Assembly (NCBI RefSeq): GCF_963583255.1
Contig: NC_084816.1
Span: 13,441,100 to 13,505,099 of the forward strand
DNA: 64,000 nucleotides
Direction of reading: 5' to 3'
DNA from: Pyrus communis
Taxonomy: Eukaryota; Streptophyta; Magnoliopsida; Rosales; Rosaceae
The notes under the pieces: generated by a model
What the model was told of the DNA's origin: nothing
What the model saw: the letters and a program-made list of their open reading frames with translations, nothing else
The model's database searches: none
In this document: positions 36,841 through 48,954 of the stretch, piece after piece
How positions within the stretch are numbered: position 1 is the first letter of the stretch
How the letters are laid out: each line of letters opens with the position of its first letter
Program-made: the position numbers and the translations under genes

Positions 36841-38416
36841 TGTTAACCATGATTAAGCCAAATAACACATTGATACTCACCTCTTTAACATGGTGAACAA
36901 ATTAGGACACTTGAGTTTAGTTGAGGACGTACCGTAGAAAGGAAAGAATCTGCACGACCGAACTTGTAGAGAACTGCAGTGACGGCGATCTTGTTTGCTA
37001 CGTTGGGATCGGAGCTTAGATGAACCAAGTGGAGCTCCATGTCATATACTCTGCCGTTGATGGAATGCTCCGCTGGGGCATGCCAGTGACCTTGTTTTAG
37101 CGGATACTCAGTACCATTTATCTTAATTGTTCCAGCGTCGTCCACCCATTGAACCTGCAAATTCATAGATAATAATTAAGTTGATAATCTTTTCTTTGTA
37201 ATTCTTCTAGTTTGAACTGTTCGTTTTCTAGAAGAGAGAGAATGAAAAGTTATTTTAATTTATAAGTTTTGTTCTTTTCATTGTCCTTCATTTCTCCACC
37301 ACCCTCCCTCCACCACTTATATATGTATGTATGCACATAATTAGAGATGGTAATTCATTCCGTTAAACCTGATAACCATTCGAATGGGGAGAATTTAGGA
37401 ATGAAAATTCATGTATGTTTTGGATATGGTTTTAGGGTTGCCAATTCGTAACCGGCCCCGAATCTGCCCCAAATATAATATATATGTATGTATATTCGTC
37501 AAGTATTGAAATTATTTGATAATTTGTTTTGTTTTTCTCCCGTAGTGGCTGTTGTATTTGCTTTTGTCATTGCTTTCATTTTTTTATGGGATCAATTTGC
37601 CTTAATTTTCATGGTTATGAGGATGGCTATGACATTTGCATTCCCAAACTAAACTGTTGTCATCCCTATATGTACGTAAGATGAATACAAAACAATGAAC
37701 AATGAACTGAGTTGATGGAGCTTATTAGCAATATACACAATATCAGAATAATAATGTTATTTAGACATATAAAAATGATACATTTGTTGACAATGAAAAG
37801 GTTTGTTTTGCTCAGTCACTAGTACTAGAGTTTTAGTGATATTTTTTCTGTACTTGTAAGAAGAAACTTATTTTTTTATTCATGTGGATGGTGATTTTGA
37901 TACCAAATTATTATAGGTAGCCCATTGAATAATCTATCTCAAATCTCATATTTTATTGTTAAATATTGTTGTGTATCAAAACTAAATAAATAAATAAAAT
38001 AACATTACCGAAATATCATGGCCTCTGTTCTTGATAGTTGCATTACGAGGTCTGTAGTTGGTCTTAAGCTTCCCTAAGTTTGGGAATAATGTAACCCTGT
38101 GATTTGATAAATCTATTGGAGATTGCATGCTCCCGCTGTTACACGCCGCCCATTCTTCCTTAATCTCCCCCCAATGCTTTGGCCCCTTTCCACCCTCTTG
38201 AAGATAATCAAACTCTCTTTCATCCTCTGCAATACATATGCAGATATGATTCATTTTTTTTTTCTTTAAAAACAAAGGAAAAATAAATAAAAGCATGTTG
38301 TGGGATTGTGCTTACTTACCGACTTCTTGAGCTGTGAGGGATCCGGAATACGCGAGTAGAACTAAAAAGAAAAGAAAACAAGAAATTGAGATGGGTTTGC
38401 TTCGATGGGGCTCCAT
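34370..38416 (-). CDS. Alpha-type carbonic anhydrase, 6 exons, intact
   Basis: Interconverts CO2 and bicarbonate with a single zinc. Exons in gene order: 38320-38416, 38009-38226, 36933-37154, 34798-34962, 34570-34623, 34370-34462; all introns GT-AG and in phase, 849 nt, 282 aa, normal for plant alpha-CAs. Residues 1-30 form a signal peptide with a hydrophobic core ([13 protein letters not shown]), so the enzyme should enter the secretory pathway. Zinc ligands are H128 and H130 (GHWHAPAEH) and H147 (MELHLVH). H102 (NRGHDIS) fits the proton-shuttle position, the SPIDL motif follows C61, and C61 and C223 (LTVPPCTEG) fit the conserved disulphide. The start is the only ATG that opens the signal peptide. 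The third intron (34963-36932) is crowded with MITEs. The family member cannot be named without alignment. Confidence 0.95.
35462..35815. mobile_element. Fold-back MITE a in carbonic anhydrase intron 3
   Basis: Left end GTTTAGGATCTGACAAC; the right end reads back as TCTTAGGACACACG. The arms pair inward over most of the length (CATAATGTATTTCAACGAT against its diverged complement). The core has 'ACAAATGAATGTCTTAACGG'. About 350 bp, non-coding. Confidence 0.65.
35836..36224. mobile_element. Fold-back MITE b in carbonic anhydrase intron 3
   Basis: The right end AGATCCTAAAC (36214-36224) is the exact reverse complement of the left end of MITE a (35462-35472). Internal arms pair as in MITE a and the core is inverted relative to it ('TAAGACATTCATTTGTAGTG'). 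Together a and b form a long palindrome. Confidence 0.6.
36258..36380. mobile_element. Left-arm fragment of the same MITE family
   Basis: Parallels 36411-36533 (both 'TTTGTGAGACCCACT.CATAATGTATTTTAAC' in pattern) at about 90 percent by eye, then breaks off into an (AT)n tract at about 36378-36410. Confidence 0.65.
36411..36796. mobile_element. Fold-back MITE c in carbonic anhydrase intron 3
   Basis: Complete family member with arms 'CCATAATGTATTTTAACAAT' on the left and the diverged complement near 36717-36735. The right end is GGATCCTAAAC at 36786-36796. It is followed by a (AC)n tract at about 36800-36832. Confidence 0.65.
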
Positions 38417-38499
38417 GTTTATCGCAAGCAGATTGGAGATTATTAGCAGCTGTTGGCACTACCTAGCTCGCATGTGTAAGAATATATGGTGAGAGTAGG

Positions 38500-38512
38500 T
38501 TTATATATAAAC
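38500..38512 (-). promoter_or_regulatory. Candidate TATA box of carbonic anhydrase
   Basis: On the minus strand it reads GTTTATATATAAA, 84-96 bp upstream of the start codon. That leaves room for a normal short plant 5' UTR. No other upstream element was recognised. Confidence 0.55.
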
Positions 38513-39892
38513 ATGGATGAGTTCCGTACCGTACGTAGTTGATAGAAACAGAAATTTAAATTGTACACATTTTAATCAATAAAAAAAACCAAGGAGAAGG
38601 CATACGTATCAGAAATTAGTGGTTGATTGTTTCGGAAATTAAAGCCTTACTACGATCAAATTCTTTCTTAGTTAAGGTAATTATCACTTGTAATAAAAAA
38701 AAAGGTATTAAGACAAACTGTTATTTACTTAAAGAGTAGATAACAACATGCAACTGGATAAAGTTCTACTAAATAATCTGATTCCGGAAAACTGTGAATT
38801 GAAAAGTTAACATCTAATTGTGAACCATAACTAATTATAAAAATACGAAAATGAAGTTACAGTCAAACAAGAAAAAATACACACAACCAAAGTTGACATT
38901 GTTTTCTCTTATTGATGCTAACATTAAGTCATAAGTTGACATTTGTTATAAACATATGTAAACTATAATCCTGTTGGATTTGATTATAAAGAAGAAGCTC
39001 TTAAGGTCCAATTATTCTGTTCAACTATTGGTTGTAGAAATAAGTAAATGGTTAGTTGAGGAGGTGGGACAAAAATCCTTTGTCGTTTATCAAAATGTCT
39101 TCGTCAAGGTACCGTGGCATCATAGTTGTTTGGACTTTTATCTACCGTACACATGGTTCACCACAAATAAAAAATAAAACTAAAAAAACATAGCGTGCAC
39201 ATGCAGAGCATCGTACTTGCAACACATAGATTATAACGTTGACTTCAAAAGCCATGCACACAGTGCGACACACGATTCGTAAGAGCTGACGAAATACTAG
39301 AGAATATTAAGGAAGTTAAATTTTTTAAATTAAATTTGTAAATAAAATGATATGATTGTAGATTAGATTTTCAATTAAATATCAAGTGATGTGTTTATTT
39401 TTTATCAGTAATACATTATTTGAATTGCAATTTAATTAAAAAAATTTGATCTTCATAATATTTCCTTCACCTGTTTTGCCATTACTCAGGAACTAGCAGC
39501 CTAATGGTAACTACTAATTACTGTAAATGGTAATTGTCTTAGTGGCTTCCTAAAAGTGCAACAGATCAGCCACTTGCTGACTTGCTATGTAACTAAGAAC
39601 AGAGGATCCTATAAATAGAGAAATTTTTCAATGTGACTGAAAACGAGATGATACACTACATATTGTTGTACAAATGGTAGGACATGTATGTTAAAAAGTT
39701 AATAACTTAAATATTAAAATTTTCCACTACTTATATAAAAACAAGAGGTGGTACCCACTCGTATTTCGGTCACAATGAAAAATTTCTCTTGTAAATGAGG
39801 GATGGCGTTTCCATAATGAATGCTTAATGTTTTGGCCAAACATGTAGACATGGGTTAGATTTTTAGTGCGGGAATGAAATTGATGGTTCGGT
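38513..39892. other. Upstream intergenic region of carbonic anhydrase
   Basis: AT-rich DNA without a supported gene. A 67-codon open frame near 38974-39177 has no recognisable motif and is probably chance. Confidence 0.45.
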
Positions 39893-39897
39893 ATATA

Positions 39898-40145
39898 TAT
39901 TGTAGCCTATATTTAATTGAGGGGTGCGGCATAGAGAGAAAGAGAGTAGAGAATAGGCTTGAGGAATTGTGTATTAATTCCTCAATCCTTGTACCTTTAT
40001 TTATAGTAATAAGGAGGAGAGAGACTTGCTCTTCAAGTAATATAAAGTCTATTAGGAAAGATCTTCTAAATCCCAAGGGATTCCTAATCTATCTCTACTT
40101 AGGATTTACACAATCACAATATTGATATGAACATATGTCACAACA
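39898..40145 (-). repeat. 3' LTR of Copia-2
   Basis: 248 bp, about 91 percent identical to 62044-62291 by my alignment (about 23 substitutions, no indel). Its terminal TG is mutated on the left edge (TATTGTAGCC against TGTTGTGGCC). Confidence 0.85.
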
Positions 40146-40161
40146 CTCTCCTTTAATTTTA
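40146..40161 (-). other. Polypurine tract of Copia-2
   Basis: The minus strand reads AATTAAAGGAGAG directly before TGTTGTGAC of the 3' LTR. Confidence 0.65.
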
Positions 40162-40499
40162 TTATTGCAGGGGCGCTAACGAGCAAGAAAAGGCCCCTTA
40201 CTATAGATAGGCTAAGGCGCCTTTACATTATAATAGAAGGCGCTTCTTTCTCAAAGTAAAGTTTCTCGCTTGTGCAAATACTTAAGTAGATGGTGCATCA
40301 GGTCTTCAAGAAAATGTAGAAGCAGTTGATGAAGTTGTCTTATCTAGTCGGCACAATTAGCAAATGCAAGTCTCAAAACAAACGGAAGAATGCATGGGTG
40401 GCAAAACTCACAAAATCTCGCTATGGCAAAACCCAAGGTGGGACGAAGGCCATGGTCAAAGGAGAAAATGTGAGAAGTTGCATTAAGTCAAAACTATAT

Positions 40500-43120
40500 G
40501 TCTTTAGGATGCAAGTGGAATGTACATAAGGGTATGACCAACCCAGGATAGGTGCCTCGACAAAACCTAGTTAGGTAGCAAAAACCCAGTGGGAAAAATG
40601 CTCCTAATCGTAGGGAAAAATAGTACATTAAGGTCAAGTAAGTATACTTCTGGATATTCCTCCTGAGTTTGACAAAACTTCCAAATGAAACTACAAGCAT
40701 CTCAAGTGAGAAAGTTACGCATACCAATTCCTCGAACAAGTTTCTGGAAGGTAGACTTCGACACTAACGTTATGTAGAGGTCGGAAAGGTTGTTTGGGAT
40801 CGGACTACTTGACTTCAATCTTTTGATGCTCATGTTGATGTATACATAATATGCTTGGTGTTTACTTGTTCGATGTATCATAATATGGTCGATACATACG
40901 GTGTTGTCTTCATGGATCGTTATTAGGACTTAACAATGGATGAAAGTCGCAAGGATTTTGAATATGCTCCACAAGGGTTCTCGACCATATTTCTCACGTG
41001 ATGAGATACAGTGAGTCTTGGAACGATTCAAAGGTTTCGCAACGAATGGTCTATCTAGTTAACCTCCAAGATATTGCGGTGTTCCTTAATGGTAAAGGCA
41101 TAACCATTCGAGAACGTACCTTGTGCGGTTAGATAGTTAGTCTGATTTAGCGAATCCCACAAGGTAGGCATCATTCCAAAAATCAAGGGGTGTGATCTAT
41201 TCTGAGATGCATAGGGATAGATAAGCTCAAATCCATAGTCACAAAAAAAATGTCTTTAACACCACATTTTGTGGTGGCGTGTAGACGCAATGTTGCTTTA
41301 TGCCAAAAGATTATCAGCACATAAGAATTCTGATCTATTGCATTTGAGTTAAGTACAACAAACACCAATGGTACTTTGATATGGTTGCTTCATGTTCGAA
41401 TATGGAACCTTGTGCTCTATACCCTTCGTAAAGGTCTCATTTACATCTAGTATACAGACGATCAGGGTATACTCAGACGTAACACCTTATGGGTGTAGTT
41501 TGATTAGTGGACCAGAATACCATTAGAACTAGCTTGAAACTTCAGGTCGAGGTAATGTCGAGTTCTCCTAGTATCATTCTTCTTAAAGTCTAACTTTAGG
41601 TGCGAGTCAGTTTTCTCAACTCTACCAATTTCGAATTTTGTACACGCAGGGGCATATATCCCTAACTAATCAAATATTCACTTAGACGAGTATACTACAT
41701 CTGCCCGGATAGTTCTGCATCCGCAAAGTGAAGGCCTCATCAAAACTGAAATGGTGTTTTTGTGGTCTAGAACTATTTGAATCAGTACATGTAAGTCCTT
41801 TGGAAACTCCATGTAAGTTTCGTATTAGGATCCCAACTACAACCACGTTTGTAATGCTGCAATCAATCACCTGACGTATAAGAGAAGCCTTGCGCCATAA
41901 GGCATCATTCACACTATTTCATTCATCTCATTCTCATAGATTGATTCTTCTAGTTGATCAATCAATTCTACGTTTACATTAATCAATGAAATGCGGTTCG
42001 TTATTGTTGTTTTTCATTTATGTCAGTAGTTACCATATAAATGAAACATCATCTATGATAATCTCATTCCAATTCTACATCTCATCCAAACTAGTATACT
42101 AGACCAAGAACTTCAAGCCTCAGGAGTAATCCGGATTTAATCTCATGAGATGAAAAAGATTGAAGCAGTGATCAAAGGGCGGATTTGCTCATGCCATGTT
42201 CCTCCAATTTTTGGGTAAGTTAATCCTCGAATCAACTGATCTGCCACACTTCTAGCGTAGGATAGATTGATTGGCTAGCTGCCAATGTACAAGGGTAGGC
42301 CACAGTAGTGGCGTTTCTCCTTTCGGGACAAAGGTCCATTGTACATTTGGTACATTTATCTTTGCAAGCATATTTGCAGCTGGTATATGTGATCTCGTCA
42401 CTTTTTACTAGATCAGAGGAAGTGTCTAGTTATACTCTGACGATTTAGATTGGGATCGAGATGAGACATAGTAGGGACGTCCAAAATAATTTGCATCGTT
42501 CTTTTAGGATCGTTGACGTTCTTATCTTCCCCTAACAGTGGGAAGACTATCTCATAAAAGTGACAATCCGTAAAACAAGCGATAAAGAGATTGCCTGTCA
42601 AAAGGTTCTAAGTAACGAATGTTAGAAGGAGAATCATAATCGACATAGAAATCCATCCTTCCATGAGGACCCTTTTTTCTTTTTTTTTCTTTTGTATGTA
42701 AGGGTGATGCAAAATGGTACATAGACCGCACGACTAAAGACGCGCAGATGCAATATGTCAGGTTTGTATCTAGTAACCAACTGACACATGCTTTATAAGG
42801 TTGGCTCGTGACGGGCCTCAGGCGGACCAACATGGTTGCTTGCAATATTGCATGGCCCCAAATAGAGATCGAGAATTTGGTATGTATGAATAATTGATCG
42901 CGCAATCATTTGAAGGCATTTAATGAATGTTTCTGCTATCTGGGTATAAACATGGGGTATTGGATGTTCAACTTCAAAACCAAACTGACATGCAATATCC
43001 ATCAAAAGTTTTCGATGTAAATTCTCCAACTTATCTAATTAAATAGGTTTGATCAAATAATCAGGGTGGTAAGTCTTGAGTTGTTAATCTGAGCCACTAG
43101 TGTGGAGAATGTAGCTTATG
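40500..43120 (-). pseudogene. Copia-2 pol remnant (integrase to RNase H)
   Basis: The integrase part at 43029-42413 reads GFEVEHPIPHVYTQIAETFI, SIWGHAILQATMLVRLRP, GPHGRMDFYVDYDSPSNIRY and LFIACFTDCHFYE, the usual Copia integrase C-terminal series. The reverse transcriptase zone (42400-41000) is too decayed to give clear motifs. Near 40800-40740 the RNase H end reads LVSKSTFQKLVRGIGMR, matching the ADLFTKSLPTSTF type terminus. Stops and frameshifts are frequent. Confidence 0.75.
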
Positions 43121-43141
43121 GACAACAGCCACACGTGTGAC

Positions 43142-44948
43142 TGATAGGAGCATATTTATGCGACTTTGTTAGCTTGTTTCTTTTCATTTAGTAAGTTAGT
43201 TTCTATTTATTAGAGTGTTTTAAGCCATTTTCGTGTGTTTGTAGGTCCAAATGGCAAAAGTGGCAAGAAAAGACAACTTGGAGCATTTTAGAGCAATTTT
43301 GGGCTTGGAATGGATAACATATGCATGGAGCGAGGTGGATGGACGTTTTTGAAGATAAAAAGAGGCTAGGAATGTGCTTAAGAGTTGAAAAAATTAATTC
43401 AAGACATAGATGATAAGGAATCAGCTAAGGAGAAGGAACATTATCCAAAACCTTATCCAGTCCTATTTTATCTCAACCTTAGCCAATCTTATCTTATTTG
43501 ACATTATCCAAACTAATCTCATCCTATCCTACCTTATTTCTAGCTGCATGGGGGAGTTATTTTCACATTAGAACACCTAATATCAGAATTCTAGAAGCCT
43601 ATAAAGGTGTCGCATAAGCCTTATCCGTTCTCCTGAAAACCTGTCATCCTTTTTCCCCTAGGAATGTGCCGCACCACCTTCTCCTTATTCTCCCTGGTTT
43701 CTGTCATGTAATTAGCCTTGTCCTTGTGGGATTGGAGTGTGTAATCCTTCTCCAACACAACCTTGCCGTGCCCCCTAGCCCTATAAATACCTACATCTGC
43801 TGCATAATTGAGAGAGGGAGCCTAAGAGAGAATTTCAGAGAAAAATACAAAGAGTGCCGCAATAAAGAAGGAAGGAATGAGAAGAAGAGCTTGGTGTTGT
43901 GACTTGCAATCCAAAGCCTTTGGGATTGCTGGAGCATTTCTAGGTGTATTCTATCCTTAGTTTTAGTCCAATGTTTGTTTTAATTTGGTTTTCAATTATG
44001 ATGAACATGTGGAACTAATTTCATTTTAGTTAGAGGTGAATTCAAAGCCATGAACATATATGTGATATGAATTGATTTCCTCCAGTTATTCTTTCGTAAA
44101 ACTTGAATGCGATTTACTTATCTGTTTGATTGATAACTTATTCTTGTATGTTGATTAAGGAGGCCTACTTAATTTGCATGCATTAATCTGATGGTAAAAT
44201 ATAAGGGAATTTCACCTAATCGTTATGAACTTATATTTATAAGTAGTTGAAGTCACTAGTCATGATTGTGTTAAGTAAATCCATGGTAGGAGTATCATGC
44301 AGTTCATAGTTACGAATGCCTTGTCAATGCTTATGATTTTCATAGAACTTAATGATCTTTGATAAGTATCTCTATCATGCAGTTCATATAGGGAACTTGA
44401 TAAGAATAATTTGGTTGCGTCGTTGAGTCCAATTCAATGTATTTAGGAAAATCTGAGAGTTAATTTGTGCAGTTCACAATTAATTTGGGGCATTGTCATT
44501 CATGGTTTATTGGAATAATAACTGGAAATCGATTTGTATGCATATGTGTCATGTGTGGAGAAGGACCTTCTAGCTAGCCTTTCACCTTTTTAATTCACCC
44601 AATTTCGTACCAAACTTAGTTTGTTTCTGCAATTACTTGTTTTAGTTTAAATTCGTCAAAACAACCCCCATTTAGTATTTTGAGTCTATTTAGTTAGATT
44701 TTCGTCCAAATCACTCCTTAGTGCTTGTTTTGGGTTATTTGAGTCAGTTTTGTGTTATTTGAGTTAGTTTAGCTTGTTTTGAGTTGTTTAAGTTAAGTTT
44801 TTTGTTTTTGAGTCTAATTTAGTGATTTAGAGTTTAATTTGTGTAGATTAGCAACCTTCCTAATCCCCGGCCTAGAACGATCCCTACTTTCATATACTAC
44901 AACTATCAAAAAGAGGGTTTAATTTGTGTGTTAGTTTATATCACATCA
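43142..44948 (+). repeat. 5' LTR of the Athila-type element
   Basis: Starts TGATAGGAGCATATTTATGC and ends CACATCA. 1807 bp, related to 13944-14725. The end is set by the adjacent primer-binding site; an alternative end is 44943. Confidence 0.75.
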
Positions 44949-44953
44949 AATTT

Positions 44954-44971
44954 TGGCGCCGTTGCTGGGGA
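44954..44971 (+). other. Primer-binding site of the Athila-type element
   Basis: Reads TGGCGCCGTTGCTGGGGA, the widespread Athila/Tat-type site complementary to a tRNA 3' end (commonly given as tRNA-Asp), with one change from the usual sequence. Confidence 0.8.
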
Positions 44972-45072
44972 TTAGCAAAATTGGTAATCTTCCCTTTTGT
45001 TTATGTTTTTGTTTTGTTTGTGTTTCTAATTTTGTTTTCTTTTGTTTTCTTTGTTTTAGGTACTAGTTTATG

Positions 45073-46310
45073 ACTCGACGTTCTCAACTTGTTCGTGCAC
45101 ATATATTGGAGTTTGACGACGATTTTGAATGAACTTTGAGAAGGAAGAGGAAGCAACCAGAACCTAATCCACCTAGTTCTAGCTCTGAATCCAAATTTGA
45201 AGAAGAAGAGGAGGAAGAACAAGATATGGCTGTGGACAATCGAACAATCAAGGAACTTTCAGCCTCGGGATTAGACAATGCCGTGCCCTTATGCATTCAA
45301 TATCCTAAGGTGGCTCAAGGCAAGACCGATGAGTTCGAATTGAAGTCTAGCTTGTTGCATCACATTCCCAAATACCATGGGCTGTCCATGGAAGATCCAA
45401 ACAAGCATTTTAAGGAATTTGAAGTAATATGCTCGAGCATGACACAATCAACGTGGTTGGGAATATTTTGAAGATGAAAGCCTTTCCATTCTCTCTTATA
45501 GACAAGGCTAAAGATTGGCTCTATGAACTAGCACATGGAACCATCACTTCTTGGGAAAGCATGAGGAGAGCATTCTTAGAGAAATTCTTTCCAACTTCAA
45601 GAGTCATTCTTTTGAGGAAAAGGATTAGTGGAATTCAACAAAGCCAAGGAGAATCCTTTCCAGCGTATTATGAGTGTTTCAAGACTCTAGTTGCTTCATG
45701 CCTTCAACATCAAATGAAGGAAGAACTTTTGATACAATATTTCTACGAAAGACTTCTTCCAATTGAGAGACAAATGCTTGATGCTTCAGCGGAAGGTGCC
45801 TTGGTTGACAAAACACCAGTTGCAGTGAAGATCTTAATAGCGAACTAAGTCTTGAATGCACAACAATATGAAAGAGTTGGACAGAGAGACCGCCCATGGC
45901 ACACCAAGTTAATGAGGTAAGTTCAATGGCCCAAATTCAATCTCAATTGGCTAATCTCACTGTTCTTGTGTCACAAGCTGTTGAAGGATCCAAAATGCAA
46001 GGAACAAGTACTTATAGCGTGTGGTCTATGCAAGGACACTTTACTGATAAATGCCTTCAATTGATAGAGAATGGAGGATGGGAAAGTGCCAATGTCGTGG
46101 GCTATCAAAGCCAAAATCAACCAAGGCATGATCCATATGGCAACACTTACAATTTGAGCTAGAGAGATCATCCAAACATGAAGTGAAGGGAGCCTCAACA
46201 AACTCAATAACAAGGAGGATTTTGACAGCCGACCCCTGGGATATTTCAAAGGCCATTCGCACCAATGCAACCTCAACCATATTTGGCCCAACCAAATTCA
46301 GGTATGTCTT
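45073..46310 (+). pseudogene. Athila-type gag remnant
   Basis: Pieces in order: an acidic N-terminus (about 45136-45230), PKYHGLSMEDPNKHFKEFE at 45370-45426, a frameshift near 45430-45470, then FSLIDKAKDWLYELAHGTI, MRRAFLEKFFPTSR and QGESFPAYYECFKTLV to about 45848. A later segment reads SMQGHFTDKC, a zinc-knuckle remnant whose first cysteines are lost. At least one frameshift and several stops; sequence ends at the truncation. Confidence 0.8.
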
Positions 46311-46314
46311 TGGA

Positions 46315-48250
46315 TAATCTAACCCACCAGTGTGGAGAATGCAACTTGTGGTTATCAACGACACGTGTGTCCAACGTGTAGAAGTATCAACCAATACCAT
46401 AAAGTATCTAAATGGTCCGCAGGGTGGTTGAATCAGTCCATAAATGTCCCATTATAATCCTTTGTAGAAAAGATGGACGGTGCTAAGGTATAATACACGT
46501 CCAGGTATGATGACTTTACTTCTGGTTAGAGGATGCCCAAAATGGCGCATCACGGATCATCCTAGATATCCCAAACGTACATCCATAGTGAAAATTCCTT
46601 CGAAATCACGAGCTTCTAGTCGGACGCATAGTGGGCCTAAATAGGTGTAATCCACTCGTTAAGTGTTCCATCTTCTCTAGAATATGCTTCTGGTTATATT
46701 TGTATGAAGTGCAATATGGTAATATGCCAAGGAATTTTACTCCATTTTCCACATTGGTTTCAATATGGAAATAATGCTCTCGAATATCCTTAAAGCTCAA
46801 AAGGCGTTCTTTCTGAATGAGTGAGTATAAGGTTTCCCTTTATGGTAAAATTAGTAACATTGGACAATATAAGGCAGTGCCATGCCCCACAATCAGGTTA
46901 GATAAGCCTAAAAGGTTGTCAGGAGATGATTAGGGATGAAGTTAGCACAGAACCAGTCAGCTAACTTCCCCACAAAACATACATAAGCATGAGTTAATTG
47001 TATTAGTCACATATGGTAATTTTCGTTAATTGACTTTTATTCGAGAATAATCGTGACATCCAAACACCAATCTTAAATCCAAGAATAAAATAAATTATTC
47101 ACAAAGTAAACCAAATATACAAAGGGGTTCGCCCAATACAGTCTTCCATGTCAAATTTTGCTCACCAAATGTGTTAGGTGGAGCAAAATTGGTCTCACAG
47201 ATTGACTATGGGAATGGTACTCCTCAACAAAATTGGTAGAGGCATATACAAGTGTATAACCAATGATCTATTTCATCAAAACTGAATTAGATTATGCAGG
47301 GTTAAGGTTTGGGAATACCATCCCTTATTTTTTAAGTTTTAGGTGCCAATGATCATGTTTCAGGCATGATACCACCTCTTGGCAGGCCAAGATTCTACCA
47401 TAGATTGTAAAACAAACTCGAAATTAGATTGTATGAGATATAAACAGACCCAGACTTGGGTTCGGTAGGCTCCAATAGAAATTGAAGGGGTCTGTTCTGT
47501 AGCTTCTGCTGAAGCAGAGCAATAACATTCAGTGCACCTCTGCCGAAACAAAGCATACCCTTTGGTGCACCTCTACCAAAGCAAAGCATGCATGTCAGTG
47601 TATCCCTGCCGAAGCAGGGCACCATCATTCGGTAGACTCCAGTCGAAATTGGGTTTATACTATTCGGTAACTCCCAGCCAAATTGCTGGGGTACCATTAT
47701 TTCACAAGTGTGGTAGTAATTAGATTCGAGAATTTAGTAAACTTCCACTCTTTATACTACTACATCAGGAGCAATTTAGACGCAAAAGGACGAGAAAGAT
47801 TTTCTTCCAGTCAAAATTCGATCAGATATAAACTTCATAATTGTACTTATTCATGGACGTAAAAAGGATTCAATCATGTTTTGCTTTAGGCAAGAATTCA
47901 TCTTTGTATAATTTGAAACAATCCATAGTGAGTCAAAGAGCCATAGAGTCCTTAGTAGTGAGTTACGTCCATTTGATATGCTTCAGGCATAAGTCTTCGA
48001 ATCAAGATCATGGTGGAGGCTTATTTAGCTTTTCCACACCGTAACTGGCTACAATGATTTCGCAACTCGTCATAGTTAAGTAGGGTGTCACGTCTTGTAT
48101 CCACATAAAGTAGTTTCTTATTTGAAACTTCCAAATCAATGAAATCAAACTTGTTATGGTTTGACAATACGCTGAATGGCAGAAACAAGAATGTGATTGG
48201 CGTTTTGGGAAATAAAATTTCCATAAACATCAAAGTTAGAACATTCATGT
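46315..48250 (-). pseudogene. Copia-2 gag to integrase N-terminal remnant
   Basis: At 46400-46330 the minus strand reads MVLVDTSTRWTHVSLITT, the start of the integrase core. At 46800-46606 SFKDIREHYFHIETNVENGV matches the pre-integrase region. At 48180-48030 FDFIDLEVSNKKLLYVDTRRD resembles a Copia Gag N-terminus. Between 47450 and 47690 lie short tandem repeats with an MLCFGRGAP-like translation. Several frames are used, so it is broken. Confidence 0.65.
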
Positions 48251-48949
48251 TCTAAGACATGTTTGGTTTAAACGGATTTAAGCATGGAGAACTTCGAGTC
48301 TCAACATGAGTGTTGTGCATTAAGAAACTTTAGGTTTCTATGGCATTTTTCCGAAACTTCGAGTTCAGAAGTATGAACTTTAGGTTCATAAACCTTCAAA
48401 CAAATGCAATATATACAAGACAAAAATATATAAAGCAAGGGAAAACAAATATATTATAATGGGTAGCTTCGGGACCCTTTGTGTGAAAGTTTAAGGAAAC
48501 TGCCCTAAAAATGGTATGGAGCTTTAGGTCCAAAAATTATTATTTTAATCATCTTGGCTACGAGCTAGCGAAAAACAATTGGGATTAATAAAATCCAGGC
48601 CCAAATATGGGCTAAGAAAGAAAAAGTGAAAACCAAATCCCGATTTATAGGGTTTAGGGTTTCATACGAGCTACGTAAATACGCCCAAAAAAAAAAAAAC
48701 ACACACACACACACACTTTTTTCACATGAATTGGACTGCAGGTCCAACTAAAAAAAAAAGGTTGAAAACCCAAAAAAAATTGGAGAATGAGCCCAAGCTC
48801 AGAATGGGCTGCTAGGCTGGCTGCTGATGCAACAGGTCTAAAACCCAAATGGGCCGAGAGGTTCTAGGCCCAAATTGAGGCTATTTGTTAGGTGTGGGCT
48901 GAAAGTAGTGCAGGTCCAAGGCCTCTAGGGGATGTAATCTGAGCCCATC
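48251..48949. other. Copia-2 leader region
   Basis: Non-coding stretch between the Gag start and the nested solo LTR; it continues at 51522-51803 and 61279-62043 after the nested elements. Contains an (AC)n tract near 48700-48716. Confidence 0.5.
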
Positions 48950-48954
48950 TGTGA

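Larger units (their letters stand above)
43142..46314 (+). mobile_element. Truncated Athila-type gypsy element (LTR plus gag) nested in Copia-2
   Basis: A complete 5' LTR (43142-44948), primer-binding site and gag remnant are present, but pol and the 3' LTR are missing. The right edge at about 46314 joins Copia-2 integrase sequence. The junctions are flanked by 46-bp imperfect direct repeats of Copia-2 sequence (43095-43140 and about 46324-46369). Confidence 0.8.

Noticed and set aside
38974..39177. 67-codon open frame upstream of carbonic anhydrase
   Set aside because: No motif, no supporting splice or promoter signal, and within the expected chance length for AT-rich DNA.
43095..46369. 46-bp repeats as a target-site duplication
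   Set aside because: LTR integrases make 4-6-bp duplications, and the copies are only about 80 percent identical.
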